Assembly: GCF_015776785.2 (NCBI RefSeq)
Contig: NZ_LFMD02000005.1
Location: 637,742 to 701,741, forward strand
DNA: 64,000 nucleotides
Direction: 5' to 3'
DNA from: Kitasatospora sp. SUK 42
Lineage (GTDB): Bacteria; Actinomycetota; Actinomycetes; Streptomycetales; Streptomycetaceae
In this document: in pieces, positions 43,363-52,272 of the stretch
How the letters are laid out: each line of letters begins with the position of its first letter
How positions within the stretch are numbered: the first letter of the stretch is position 1
The notes under the pieces: generated by a model
Told to the model about the DNA's origin: nothing
The model's input: the letters and a program-made list of their open reading frames with translations, nothing else
The model's database searches: none
Made by a program: the position numbers and the translations under genes

Positions 43363-44147
43363 GCATCGTCGTCAGGAGCCTGGTGCGGCTCTACCCGGAC
43401 GCCTTCCGGGAACGCTGGGGAGCGATGGTCGAGGACGAGGCCCGGGGAACCGGCTGGAAGTCCTGGCCCAACCTGGTCGTCGGCGTCGTGGACATGTGGC
43501 TGCACCCGGCGGTCTGGCCCGCCGACTCCCCGGCGCAGCGCCAACGGAGGGTGGCCACCATGGGCATCACCGTCGCCCTCGCCGCCTGGTTCCTCGGCCA
43601 CCTGGCCGCCGAACAGGCCGGCCCGCTGCCCGCCGAGGGCGTCCGGGAGACGGTCATGCACGGCTGCACCGTCCTGCTGCTGCTCGGCATCGCCCTGGTC
43701 GCACCCCTGCCCCGGCCCACCCCCGGCGCTGCGATCACGCTGCTGAGCTGGGCCGTGCGCCGCCTCGCCGGACCGACCGCCCTGGGCACCGCCGTGGTCG
43801 TCCTGGTGCACAGTGGCGTTGACGCGGACGCCTCGCCGCCGACCCTGCGCACCGCCGTGCTCGCCGCCTGGTGGATCGCCCTGGGCCTCGGCTCGATCCA
43901 GATCCCCCGGATCTTCACCGGCGTCGGCGCGGACGCCGTGGTGCCGCCGGGCACCGGCCGCCTGCGGGCCGGCGTCTGGACGCTCGCCGGCGCCAGCGCC
44001 ACCGGCGGCGCCACCCTCCTCGGCGGCTCGGTCACCGGCACCGGCCTCCACCCGCTCGGCGCCGGCATCGGCGTGGGCCTCCTGCTGCTGACCGCGGTGT
44101 GCGCGGCCACCCTCCGCGACCTGCGCGGCCTGCCGTCGGCTCACTAG
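43359..44147 (+). CDS. membrane protein coupled to PadR
   Basis: About 262 residues. A cytoplasmic N terminus (VRSLVRLYPDAFRERWG, with LVVGVVDMWLHP) is followed by six hydrophobic helices in the second two thirds. The LYPxxFRERWG opening is typical of actinobacterial membrane proteins encoded with PadR genes, which I know without an assigned function. GTG 43359 overlaps the PadR stop. Likely a sensor, or the target regulated by PadR. The next gene begins 41 bp downstream and may be in the same transcript. Confidence 0.75.
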   Translation: MSIVVRSLVRLYPDAFRERWGAMVEDEARGTGWKSWPNLVVGVVDMWLHPAVWPADSPAQRQRRVATMGITVALAAWFLGHLAAEQAGPLPAEGVRETVMHGCTVLLLLGIALVAPLPRPTPGAAITLLSWAVRRLAGPTALGTAVVVLVHSGVDADASPPTLRTAVLAAWWIALGLGSIQIPRIFTGVGADAVVPPGTGRLRAGVWTLAGASATGGATLLGGSVTGTGLHPLGAGIGVGLLLLTAVCAATLRDLRGLPSAH

Positions 44148-44188
44148 AGCCCGTCCGGCGGGCCGCCCCGACCACTTGGACGGTGCTC

Positions 44189-44968
44189 ATGCCCGAACTG
44201 CCCCGCTCCCTCTACTCCCTGTACACCCGCCGCCTGCGCCGCGAGGTCGCGGCGGGCCCACTGCCCCGGCACGTCGGGCTGATCATGGACGGCAACCGCC
44301 GCTGGGCCCGGCGGATGGGCATGGCCAACCCGAGCCTCGGCCACAAGGCGGGCGCCGAGCACGTTGAGGAGGTGCTCTCCTGGTGCGAGGCGCTCGGGAT
44401 CGACCACGTGACGGTCTTCGTCTGCTCGACGGAGAACCTCCAGCGCCGCGACGACGCCGAGGTCGCCTACCTGATGGGGCTGATCGAGCAGGTCGTCACC
44501 GACCGCCTCGCCCGCCCCGACGCCCGCTGGCGGGTCCACCTGGCCGGGATGCCCGAGGTCCTGCCCGAGAGCACCGCCGGCGCCCTCAAGGAGGCCGTCG
44601 AGGTCACCCGCGGCTGCACCACCGGCGCCCACGTCACCCTGGCCGTCGGCTACGGCGGCCGCCAGGAGGTCGTCGACGCCATGCGCGACCTGATGTACGC
44701 GCGGGCCGAGGCCGGCGCGTCACTGACCGAGGTCGCCGACACCCTGACCGTCGACGACCTCGCCCCGTACCTCTACACCGCGGGCCTGCCCGACCCCGAC
44801 CTCGTCATCCGCACCAGCGGCGAACAGCGGCTCTCCAACTTCCTGCTCTGGCAGAGCGCCTACTCCGAGCTCTACTTCTGCGAGGCCTACTGGCCCGCCT
44901 TCCGCGAGGTCGACTTCCTGCGGGCCGTCCGCAGCTTCGCCGCCAGACAGCGCCGCTACGGCGGCTGA
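44189..44968 (+). CDS. uppS: cis-prenyltransferase (isoprenyl diphosphate synthase, UppS family)
   Basis: About 259 residues. HVGLIMDGNRRWARR holds the catalytic Asp and the diphosphate-binding Arg/Asn; GHKAGAEHVEEVL, VFVCSTENLQR and the C-terminal signature DLVIRTSGEQRLSNFLLWQ complete the family. The enzyme condenses isopentenyl diphosphate in cis, making undecaprenyl or shorter prenyl diphosphates. Actinomycetes often have several; this copy could serve housekeeping glycan lipid, or a specialised short-chain terpenoid. ATG 44189 is chosen; GTG 44183 is in frame. A 30-bp dyad follows 11 bp after the stop. Confidence 0.9.
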   Translation: MPELPRSLYSLYTRRLRREVAAGPLPRHVGLIMDGNRRWARRMGMANPSLGHKAGAEHVEEVLSWCEALGIDHVTVFVCSTENLQRRDDAEVAYLMGLIEQVVTDRLARPDARWRVHLAGMPEVLPESTAGALKEAVEVTRGCTTGAHVTLAVGYGGRQEVVDAMRDLMYARAEAGASLTEVADTLTVDDLAPYLYTAGLPDPDLVIRTSGEQRLSNFLLWQSAYSELYFCEAYWPAFREVDFLRAVRSFAARQRRYGG

Positions 44969-44979
44969 GCCGGCCACGG

Positions 44980-45009
44980 CCGTACTGTCACAGGGCTGTG
45001 ACAGTACGG
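44980..45009. promoter_or_regulatory. 30-bp near-continuous palindrome (operator or terminator)
   Basis: Two perfect 14-bp arms (44980-44993 and 44996-45009; CCGTACTGTCACAG and its complement) are separated by only GG. A 2-nt gap is too tight for a good RNA loop, which favours a protein-binding site, though end pairs could open to form a terminator. It lies after the prenyltransferase and 51 bp before the penicillin-binding protein start. Confidence 0.65.
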
Positions 45010-45033
45010 TGCGGGACTTCCAAGGAGTTCTTC

Positions 45034-45048
45034 ATGACGTGCACGTAG
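45034..45048 (+). promoter_or_regulatory. possible four-codon leader peptide MTCT before the PBP gene
   Basis: AAGGAG (45022-45027) stands 6 nt before ATG ACG TGC ACG TAG. This is a better initiation site than any for the downstream gene, whose ATG 45060 lies 11 nt after the TAG. Ribosomes ending here could reinitiate on the penicillin-binding protein. The site is visible; the regulatory role is inference. Confidence 0.35.
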
Positions 45049-45059
45049 GGTCGCGTGCC

Positions 45060-47114
45060 ATGGCAGAGCAGCAGGTGGCGACGGGTGGACGGAAGCTGCG
45101 GCACGGGTCGCGGCTGATCGGGGTGAGCGTGATCGCCGGGGTCGTGGCGGCGGGGATAGCCCTGCCGGCGGTGGCGGCGGTCGGGCTCGGTGCCCGGTCG
45201 GTGGCGGACGGCTTCCAGGACCTGCCGGACGACTTCAGGACGCCGCCGCTGTCGCAGGCCACCACGATCCTCGACGCACAGGGCGGCACGATCGCCACCG
45301 TGTACGACCGCGACCGCACCGTCGTCCCGGCGGACCAGATCTCCCCGCTGGTGAAGACGGCCCTGGTGGACATCGAGGACAACCGCTTCTACGAGCACGG
45401 CGCGATCGACCTCAAGGGCGTGCTGCGCGCCCTGGACGAGAACGCCTCCTCGGGCACCACCGCGCAGGGGGCGTCCACGCTGACGCAGCAGTACGTGAAG
45501 AACGTCTTCGTCGAGGAGGCGGGCGACGACCCGCAGAAGGTGGCGGAGGCGCAGCGGCAGACGGTCGGCCGCAAGGTCCAGGAGCTGAAGTACGCGATCA
45601 AGGTCGAGGAGACCCTGAGCAAGGACCAGATCCTCACCAACTACCTGAACATCACCTTCTTCGGCGAGCAGTCCTACGGCGTCGAGGCGGCCGCCCGGCG
45701 CTACTTCGGCGTGCACGCCAAGGACCTCACCCTGCCGCAGGCGGCGCTGCTGGCCGGTCTGGTGCAGTCGCCCACCGGCTACGACCCGACGGTCAACCCG
45801 ACCGCGGCCAAGGACCGGCGCGACACGGTCCTGCGCAAGATGGCCGAGTACGGGCACATCACCCAGGACCAGGCGCGCGAGGCCATCGAGAGCCCGCTCG
45901 GTCTGAACGTCCAGACGCCGCAACAGGGTTGCATCCTGGCCAAGCAGGGGGAGGGCTTCTTCTGCGACTACGTGCGCAACGTGGTGCTCACCGATCCGGC
46001 CTTCGGGAAGTCGGCGGCGGACCGGAAGGCGGTGTGGAAGCGCGGTGGGCTGCAGATCCACACCACGCTGGACCCCAAGGCGCAGGCCTCGCTGTACGCC
46101 TCGGTCACCGGCCACGTGAACGCCGGGGACCAGGCGGCCACCGCGATGAGCATCGTCCAGCCGGGCACCGGCAGGATCCTCGCGATGGGCCAGAGCCGCC
46201 CGTACGGCGTCGACGACAAGCAGCACCAGACGCAGATCAACTACAACGTCGGCAAGGCCATGGGCGGCGGGATCGGCTTCCCGACCGGCTCGACGTTCAA
46301 GCCGATCGTCGCGGCGGCGGCCCTGGAGAACGGGATCCCGGCCGGTCAGAGCTACACCACCGACTACAGCATGCCGTGGCCGGCGATGACGGACTGCTCG
46401 GGCGGCCGGTTCCCCTCGTCCGGGCAGGTGCACAACGACAGCCAGAGCCTGACCGGCCAGTTCTCCATGAAGGCGGCCATGGCGCAGTCGGTCAACACCT
46501 ACTTCGCGAAGCTGGAGGCCGACACCGGGCTGTGCAACGTCGCGCAGATGACCAACAAGCTCGGCATCACCGAGCAGGCGGGCGGAGAGAAGCTCCAGGT
46601 CGTCCCGTCGATGACGCTCGGCAGCAACGACCTCACGCCGCTGGAGATGGCGGGCGTCTACGCGGCCTTCGCCGCCCACGGCACCTACTGCGCGCCGACC
46701 GCCATCACCTCGGTGACCGGCCCCGACGGCAAGTCGCTGGCCGTCCCGCAGGCGAACTGCTCCGCCGCGATGTCGCCGACCACCGCCGACACCGTCACCG
46801 CGATGCTCAAGGGCGTGGTGGAGGACGGCACGGGCCAGCCGGCCGGGCTCACCGACCGGGACAGCGCGGGCAAGACGGGCACCACCGACGGGAGCCGCCA
46901 GGTGTGGTTCGTCGGCTACACCCCCGAGATGGCGGGCGCGACCGTCGTCAGCGACTCCGACAACCCGAAGCCGCTGGACGGCCAGCGCATCGGCGGGTCG
47001 GTGGTGGGCCAGGCCTTCGGCGGCACCCTGGCGGGCCCGATCTGGCGCGACGCCCTGGACGGCGCCCTCGCCGGGACCCCGGCGGGCACCTTCCCGCAGG
47101 TGCAACTGCCGTAA
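45060..47114 (+). CDS. class A penicillin-binding protein
   Basis: About 684 residues. A short cytoplasmic tail and one membrane anchor (LIGVSVIAGVVAAGIALP) precede a GT51 glycosyltransferase with catalytic Glu106 in VDIEDNRFYEHG, and STLTQQYVKN, KVQELKYAIKVEETLSK and the GEQSYGVEAAARRYFG motif. The transpeptidase domain has Ser411 in STFK, the SVN triad and KTG at 605. It polymerises and cross-links peptidoglycan. The alternatives for the start are GTG 45039 and GTG 45009; ATG 45060 has no good ribosome-binding site of its own, while a strong one drives the overlapping mini-ORF. A palindrome lies upstream. Confidence 0.92.
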   Translation: MAEQQVATGGRKLRHGSRLIGVSVIAGVVAAGIALPAVAAVGLGARSVADGFQDLPDDFRTPPLSQATTILDAQGGTIATVYDRDRTVVPADQISPLVKTALVDIEDNRFYEHGAIDLKGVLRALDENASSGTTAQGASTLTQQYVKNVFVEEAGDDPQKVAEAQRQTVGRKVQELKYAIKVEETLSKDQILTNYLNITFFGEQSYGVEAAARRYFGVHAKDLTLPQAALLAGLVQSPTGYDPTVNPTAAKDRRDTVLRKMAEYGHITQDQAREAIESPLGLNVQTPQQGCILAKQGEGFFCDYVRNVVLTDPAFGKSAADRKAVWKRGGLQIHTTLDPKAQASLYASVTGHVNAGDQAATAMSIVQPGTGRILAMGQSRPYGVDDKQHQTQINYNVGKAMGGGIGFPTGSTFKPIVAAAALENGIPAGQSYTTDYSMPWPAMTDCSGGRFPSSGQVHNDSQSLTGQFSMKAAMAQSVNTYFAKLEADTGLCNVAQMTNKLGITEQAGGEKLQVVPSMTLGSNDLTPLEMAGVYAAFAAHGTYCAPTAITSVTGPDGKSLAVPQANCSAAMSPTTADTVTAMLKGVVEDGTGQPAGLTDRDSAGKTGTTDGSRQVWFVGYTPEMAGATVVSDSDNPKPLDGQRIGGSVVGQAFGGTLAGPIWRDALDGALAGTPAGTFPQVQLP

Positions 47115-47146
47115 GGCGATTGGCCCCTGAGGCCGTCGCGGGTGCG

Positions 47147-47629
47147 TCAGGCCGGGTCGGCGTAGATGCCCACCCGGGGCTCGATCGACCCCTGGGAGGG
47201 TTCGAGCACGGTCAGCCGGTAGTGCTGGGTGAGGGTGTGGTGGCCCTGGAGGAGGATCTTCGCCGTGGTGAGCTTGGTGTACAGGGTGCCGGTCTGGCTG
47301 TAGACCGGCGTGGTCTGCCAGTGACCGTCGGCCGCCAGCAGTTCGAGCCGGATGTCCGCCGGGTCGAGGAAGGGGCCCTGGTCGGGCGACGTGACGAGGA
47401 TCTGCGGGGCGACCGTCCGCGCCGTCGAGGAGTCGTTGCGGTACGTGACGGTGATCATCTGATTCCCGTGGTCGGTCGGCAGCGGGCTCTCGGGCAGGTC
47501 CACGAAGCGCTCCGGCGGGGCGCTGCTCGTCGCCGCCCCGGCGGGGGAGGTGAGCGCGGCGGCCGGCAGGATGGTGAGGGTGGCGGCGGCCAGCGCCAGG
47601 ACGCGACGGTGGATCTTCCGGGTGCGCAT
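47147..47629 (-). CDS. secreted protein of unknown function
   Basis: About 160 residues. A signal peptide (MRTRKIHRRVLALAAATL..., cleavage near PAGAAT) is followed by a ~120-residue domain with alternating strands (NQMITVTYRNDSSTAR, PADIRLELLAADGHWQ, HHTLTQHYRLTVLE, PRVGIYAD). The pattern of a single Ig-like beta-sandwich without cysteines suggests a small extracellular domain. No family recognised. ATG 47629 has AAGGAGG 5 nt upstream. It lies between the penicillin-binding protein gene and the SpaA-repeat gene, convergent with the former. Confidence 0.75.
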   Translation of the reverse strand: MRTRKIHRRVLALAAATLTILPAAALTSPAGAATSSAPPERFVDLPESPLPTDHGNQMITVTYRNDSSTARTVAPQILVTSPDQGPFLDPADIRLELLAADGHWQTTPVYSQTGTLYTKLTTAKILLQGHHTLTQHYRLTVLEPSQGSIEPRVGIYADPA

Positions 47630-47960
47630 GGCGCCTCCTTCGGTCGACGGCCGTTTCGCGGGGCACGTCGTTGGTCCGAACGGGCCCGCGTCCCCTCCAC
47701 CCTGCCCCCTCTCGGCCGATACCGCATTCGGCGGACCGGCGCCGGGCCCCGGACCCGGCCCGAACCAGCCCTGAGCTGCGCCTGAGCTGCGCCTGAGCTG
47801 CGCCTGAGCCACCCCGGACCGTCCACGGGCCGCCGGGTGCAGCCGATCGGGTGTTCCACACGCAGTGATCAGATGACATCAGCGTTCGGTCACATGCGCT
47901 CGGTCCTTCGGCCGGAAGACTTCGAGGGCTCCATTGTCTTCACGTGGTGAAAGGACTGAG
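47630..47960. promoter_or_regulatory. upstream region of the secreted protein and the SpaA-repeat protein
   Basis: These 331 bp hold divergent promoters and no gene I can support. They contain an 11-bp tandem repeat at 47771-47809. The right end is AT-richer and carries the AAAGGACTGAG ribosome-binding region of the SpaA-repeat gene. Confidence 0.5.
47771..47809 (+). repeat. 11-bp tandem repeat, 3.5 copies
   Basis: CTGAGCTGCGC repeats head to tail three times followed by a half copy. The half-site GAGCTG includes AGCT. It lies about 150 bp upstream of the SpaA-repeat gene. Regulator array or simple slippage product. Confidence 0.85.
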
Positions 47961-50900
47961 GTGAAGCCCAGTCAGAATCCGGTGACCGCCGTCACCTGGA
48001 GACGCAGACTCGGCAGGGCGATGAGTTCCGCCCTGGCCTTGACGCTCGCACCCTTCGGCATGTCGCTCATCGCACCGACGGCCGCGGAGGCGGCCGGTCT
48101 TCCGGGCGGTCTCGGACCGTGCCTGGGCGCGGACTGCCCGGCGACGTTCCCCCCGGTCAACAACGGCCCCTTCGCGGGCCGCGACGCCGGTGTGAACATC
48201 TTCGTCGGCGGCGACTTCAACGTCAGCGGCTCGGCCGCCGAGGCCGAGGGACACGTGGTGACCCTCGGCAACTTCAGCCAGAACAAGGCCGCCGGAGCCA
48301 GCTCCGTCTACAACATCGGCATCGTCGGTGTCGGCTCGCGGGTCCCCCCGCCGGACGGCGCGGACTTCCTGACCGCCGGAGGCAACGTCACCATCGCCCG
48401 GGGGCAGACGCTCCTGGCCGACGGGGGCGTCGTGCGCTACGCGGGCACGGCCTCGGGCAACATCACCGGTACGACGATCCAGGACGCGCAGGCCGTGGCC
48501 GCCTACCGGCCGCTGCGCAGCGAACTGCAGTCGGCGAGCGAGTGCTACGCCGGGATCGGCGTGCCCCGCCCCGCCACCGGAACCGCCGTCAACCAGGGGT
48601 ACCAGACCCTGTTCACCGGTGACGGCACCTCCGCGTTGCAGGTCTTCAACGTCGACTTCGACATCGCCGGGACCACCGGTGGCGCGCAGGGCATCGCGTT
48701 CGCCAACATCCCCGCGAACGCGACGATCCTCGTCAACCTCGTGGGCGGCGCCCGCACCATCAACACCTACAGCGGCAGCCTTGAGGACACCGATCCCTGG
48801 AACCAGCTGCGCGAGCGCCTCCTGTGGAACTTCCCGACCGCGTCGACCGTGACCCTCACGGGGTCGGGCCAGTTCCAGGGCAGCGTGCTGGTCGGCAACC
48901 CGGCCAGCACCGCCACCATGAACCTGCCCGGCCTGAACGGACGGTTCTTCACCACCGGCTCGCTGCTGCACAACTCCGGCTCGGGAATGACCGGGACGGA
49001 GTTCCACGCCTACCCCTTCGACGGCGACCTCCCGGACTGCGGCAACCCCCCGGCCCCCACCGGCTCGACCAGCGTGACCAAGGTGGACTCCGTCACCGGG
49101 CAGCCGCTGGCCGGCGCCGTCTTCCAGCTGTGGCGTGAGACCAACGGCGTCCCCGGCCTCCAGACCTCGGGGACGAACCCGGACACCGAGGTGGGCGCTC
49201 CCTGCACCACCGGGGCCGACGGCGTCTGCTCCACGACCGATCTCCCGCTGGGCACCTACTACTGGCAGGAGACACAGGCTCCGCCCGGCTACGACCTGCC
49301 ACGGCCCGCGGTGACGACCGTCGTACTCGACACGAACGGGCAGAACGTCCCGGTCACCGTCCCCGACACCAAATCCCCGGTCGTCGAGACGGGGTCCACC
49401 AGCGTGACGAAGGTCGACTCCGCCACGAACCAGCCCCTGGCGGGCGCGACCTTCCAGCTGTGGCGCGAGACCAACGGCGTCCCCGGGCTCCAGACCACCG
49501 GGCGGAACCCGGACACCGCCGTCGGTGCTCCCTGCGTCACCCCCGCCAACGGTGTCTGCTCCGCGACGGACCTCCCGCTGGGCACGTACTACTGGCAGGA
49601 GACCGCGGCGCCCCCCGGCTACGACCTGCCCGAGCTCAACGTGACCACCGTCGTACTGGACACCAACGGGCAGACCGTCGCGGTCACCGTGGCCGACACC
49701 CAGACCGCCGCCCCGACCGCTTCGACCAGCGTGACCAAGGTCGACTCGGCCACCGGGCAGCCGCTGGCGGGCGCGACCTTCCAGCTGTGGCGCGAGACCA
49801 ACGGCGTTCCCGGCCTTCAGACCACCGGGTCGAACCCGGACACGGCCGTCGGTTCCCCGTGCATCACCCCCGCCACGGGCGTCTGCTCGGCGGCCGACCT
49901 CCCGCTGGGCACCTACTACTGGCAGGAGGTGTCCGCACCCGACGGTTACGACCTGCCCGAGCTCAACGTGACCACCGTCGTACTGGACACCAACGGGCAG
50001 ACCGTCGCGGTCACCGTCGCCGACACCAAAACCGTCGCTCCGACCGGTTCCACCAGCGTGACCAAGGTCGACTCCGTCACCGGGCAGCCGCTGGCGGGCG
50101 CGACCTTCCAGCTGTGGCGCGAGACCAACGGCGTTCCCGGGCTCCAGACCTCGGGGTCGAACCCGGACACGGCCGTCGGCTCCCCGTGCATCACCCCCGC
50201 CACGGGCGTCTGCTCCGCCACCGGCCTGCCGCTGGGTACGTACTACTGGCAGGAGACCGCGGCGCCCCCCGGTTACGACCTGCCGCAGTCCTCGGTGACG
50301 ACGGTGGTCCTCGACACCAACGGGCAGGACATCCCGGTCACCGTGAAGGACACCAAGTCCGTCGCTCCGACCGGTTCGACCAGCGTGACGAAGGTCGACT
50401 CCGTCACCGGCCAGCCCCTGGCGGGCGCCGTCTTCCAGCTGTGGCACGAGACCAACGGCGTCCCCGGGCTCCAGACCGGCGGACCCAACCCTGACACGGC
50501 CATCGGTTCTCCGTGCGTCACCCCCGACACGGGCGTCTGCTCCGCGGACAACCTGCCGCTGGGCACGTACTACTGGGAGGAGACCACGGCGCCCCCCGGC
50601 TACGAGCTGCCGCAGCCCGCGGTGACGACGGTGGTCCTCTCCACCAACGGGCAGAACGTCCCGGTCACCGTGAAGGACACCAAGTCCGCCGCTCCGACCG
50701 GTTCGACCAGCGTCACCAAGGTGGACTCCGTCACCGGCCGTCCGCTGGCGGGTGCGGTGTTCCAGCTGTGGCGTGAGACCAACGGCGTTCCGGGGCTCCA
50801 GACCTCCGGGTCGAACCCGGACACCAAGGTGGGTGCTCCCTGCACCACCGGGGCGGACGGTGTCTGCTCGGCGGCCGACCTCCCGCTGGGTACGTACTAC

Positions 50901-51743
50901 TGGCAGGAGGTTTCGGCGCCTCCCGGTTACGACCTGCCGCAGCCCTCGGTGACGACGGTGGTCCTCTCCACCAACGGGCAGAACGTCCCGATCACCGTTT
51001 CCGACACCCTGTCGACCGTTCCGACCGGTTCGACCAGCGTGACCAAGGTCGACGCCGAGACCGGACAGCCGCTGGCCGGCGCCGTGTTCCAGCTGTGGCA
51101 CGAGACCAACGGTGTTCCCGGTCTTCAGACCTCCGGGGCGAACCCGGACACCAAGGTGGGTGCTCCCTGCACCACCGGGGCGGACGGTGTCTGCTCGGCG
51201 GCCGGCCTGCCGCTGGGCATCTACTACTGGCAGGAGGTCTCGGCGCCCCCCGGCTACGAGCTGCCGCAGCCCTCGGTGACGACGGTGGTCCTCTCCACCA
51301 ACGGGCAGAACGTCCCGGTCACCGTGAAGGACAGCAAGAAGAGCACCCAGACCGGTTCGACCAGCGTGACGAAGGTCGACGCCGAGACCGGACAGCCGCT
51401 GGCGGGTGCGGTGTTCCAGCTGTGGCGCGAGACCAACGGCGTCCCCGGTCTTCAGACCTCCGGGTCGAACCCGGACACCGAGGTGGGTGCTCCCTGCACC
51501 ACCGGGGCGGACGGTGTCTGCTCCGCGACCGACCTGCCGCTGGGCACCTACTACTGGCAGGAGGTCTCGGCACCGGACGGCTACCAGCTGCCGAAGCACG
51601 CGGTGACCAAGGTCGAGCTGACCAAGGACTGCCCGTGCGTGGAGATCACCGTCAAGGACAAGAAGTGCCCGCCGAAGCCGTGCCCGCCGGAGCCGTGCGA
51701 GCCGGGCAAGCACGAGTGGGGTACCCACGAGGAGCGCGTCTGA
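47961..51743 (+). CDS. large surface protein: choice-of-anchor A domain plus eight SpaA-like repeats
   Basis: About 1260 residues. A signal peptide (cleavage near AAEAAG) is followed by a ~300-residue choice-of-anchor A domain (NIFVGGDFNVSGSAAEAEG, VTLGNFSQNKA). Eight SpaA/Cna_B-like domains begin at residues 367, 477, 586, 695, 804, 913, 1022 and 1131, a 109-residue period. Each has VTKVD with the isopeptide Lys, PLAGAxFQLW, a Cys pair (GAPCTTGADGVCS), the Glu of TYYWQE and PxGYxLP. Such domains form internal isopeptide bonds and make stiff stalks. The tail has five cysteines in KCPPKPCPPEPCEPG and lacks any LPxTG motif or membrane helix, so anchoring is unclear. GTG 47961 follows AAGGA. Confidence 0.88.
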   Translation: MKPSQNPVTAVTWRRRLGRAMSSALALTLAPFGMSLIAPTAAEAAGLPGGLGPCLGADCPATFPPVNNGPFAGRDAGVNIFVGGDFNVSGSAAEAEGHVVTLGNFSQNKAAGASSVYNIGIVGVGSRVPPPDGADFLTAGGNVTIARGQTLLADGGVVRYAGTASGNITGTTIQDAQAVAAYRPLRSELQSASECYAGIGVPRPATGTAVNQGYQTLFTGDGTSALQVFNVDFDIAGTTGGAQGIAFANIPANATILVNLVGGARTINTYSGSLEDTDPWNQLRERLLWNFPTASTVTLTGSGQFQGSVLVGNPASTATMNLPGLNGRFFTTGSLLHNSGSGMTGTEFHAYPFDGDLPDCGNPPAPTGSTSVTKVDSVTGQPLAGAVFQLWRETNGVPGLQTSGTNPDTEVGAPCTTGADGVCSTTDLPLGTYYWQETQAPPGYDLPRPAVTTVVLDTNGQNVPVTVPDTKSPVVETGSTSVTKVDSATNQPLAGATFQLWRETNGVPGLQTTGRNPDTAVGAPCVTPANGVCSATDLPLGTYYWQETAAPPGYDLPELNVTTVVLDTNGQTVAVTVADTQTAAPTASTSVTKVDSATGQPLAGATFQLWRETNGVPGLQTTGSNPDTAVGSPCITPATGVCSAADLPLGTYYWQEVSAPDGYDLPELNVTTVVLDTNGQTVAVTVADTKTVAPTGSTSVTKVDSVTGQPLAGATFQLWRETNGVPGLQTSGSNPDTAVGSPCITPATGVCSATGLPLGTYYWQETAAPPGYDLPQSSVTTVVLDTNGQDIPVTVKDTKSVAPTGSTSVTKVDSVTGQPLAGAVFQLWHETNGVPGLQTGGPNPDTAIGSPCVTPDTGVCSADNLPLGTYYWEETTAPPGYELPQPAVTTVVLSTNGQNVPVTVKDTKSAAPTGSTSVTKVDSVTGRPLAGAVFQLWRETNGVPGLQTSGSNPDTKVGAPCTTGADGVCSAADLPLGTYYWQEVSAPPGYDLPQPSVTTVVLSTNGQNVPITVSDTLSTVPTGSTSVTKVDAETGQPLAGAVFQLWHETNGVPGLQTSGANPDTKVGAPCTTGADGVCSAAGLPLGIYYWQEVSAPPGYELPQPSVTTVVLSTNGQNVPVTVKDSKKSTQTGSTSVTKVDAETGQPLAGAVFQLWRETNGVPGLQTSGSNPDTEVGAPCTTGADGVCSATDLPLGTYYWQEVSAPDGYQLPKHAVTKVELTKDCPCVEITVKDKKCPPKPCPPEPCEPGKHEWGTHEERV
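49059..51671 (+). repeat. eight 327-bp tandem repeats encoding SpaA-like domains
   Basis: Unit starts at 49059, 49389, 49716, 50043, 50370, 50697, 51024 and 51351. Units are very similar at the DNA level, especially the last three, suggesting recent duplication or gene conversion. Confidence 0.9.
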
Positions 51744-51783
51744 CGAACCGCTTCAGCACCGGCGCATGAGCGCCTGAGATCAC

Positions 51784-51825
51784 CACCTGGCCGGAGGAGC
51801 CGACAGCGGCTCCTCCGGCCAGGTG
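51784..51825. terminator. strong bidirectional terminator
   Basis: Perfect 19-bp arms (51784-51802, 51807-51825) enclose the loop ACAG. It lies between the stop codons of the SpaA-repeat gene and the convergent DUF1918 gene. Confidence 0.9.
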
Positions 51826-51851
51826 CGTTGCCGGCACCCGGCAGCGGCCCG

Positions 51852-52079
51852 TCAGTCGGCGAACAGGTGCGGGTGTACCGGCGGCCCCTCGTGCCGGTGC
51901 TGCTGGATCCGGTCGTCCGGGCCGGGGAAGTACTCGGTCACCCGGTCGCTGTCGGACCAGCGCACGTCGTACGGCGGGCTGCCGTCCGGGTGGTGCAGGC
52001 CGACGATCTCGCCGTCCCGGCGGGCCGCGCCCGGGCGGGTGCCCTCGACGATGATGCGGTCTCCCACGGCGGCTTTCAT
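51852..52079 (-). CDS. DUF1918 domain protein
   Basis: A 75-residue protein that is a complete DUF1918 domain: MKAAVGDRIIVEG, DGEIVGLHHPDGSPPYDVRW, then VTEYFPGPDD. DUF1918 proteins are small SH3-like beta-barrels of unknown role, common in actinobacteria. ATG 52079 follows GGGAGGACGGC. It is divergent from the zinc alcohol dehydrogenase gene (193 bp between) and convergent with the SpaA-repeat gene. Confidence 0.92.
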   Translation of the reverse strand: MKAAVGDRIIVEGTRPGAARRDGEIVGLHHPDGSPPYDVRWSDSDRVTEYFPGPDDRIQQHRHEGPPVHPHLFAD

Positions 52080-52272
52080 GCCGTCCTCCCTGGGTCGGTG
52101 CCGGGCCGGGGCGCGCCCCGGCCGTCCGTACCTCCATGGGACCACCGAAGGGCGGGCCGGGCAGAGGCCGGTCGGCCCTCGCGGGGCGTCGCGGTGCGTC
52201 GTACCGGGGCGGAGGCTGGAAGAGCGAGCGGAACCGGCCCGGCTCCGCCACTCCCGGAGGAGTGATCGCGGC

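Noticed and set aside
44149..44188. Third copy of the CTGTCCGGC palindromic element
   Set aside because: Only CCCGTCCGGCGGGCC is shared and the inverted arm is short; too weak in this GC context to list as an element.
47940..51728. Open frame of about 1260 codons antisense to the SpaA-repeat gene
   Set aside because: It mirrors the repeat gene; its product is a Gly/Arg/His-rich repeat with no fold signature, and the plus frame has a signal peptide and conserved domains.
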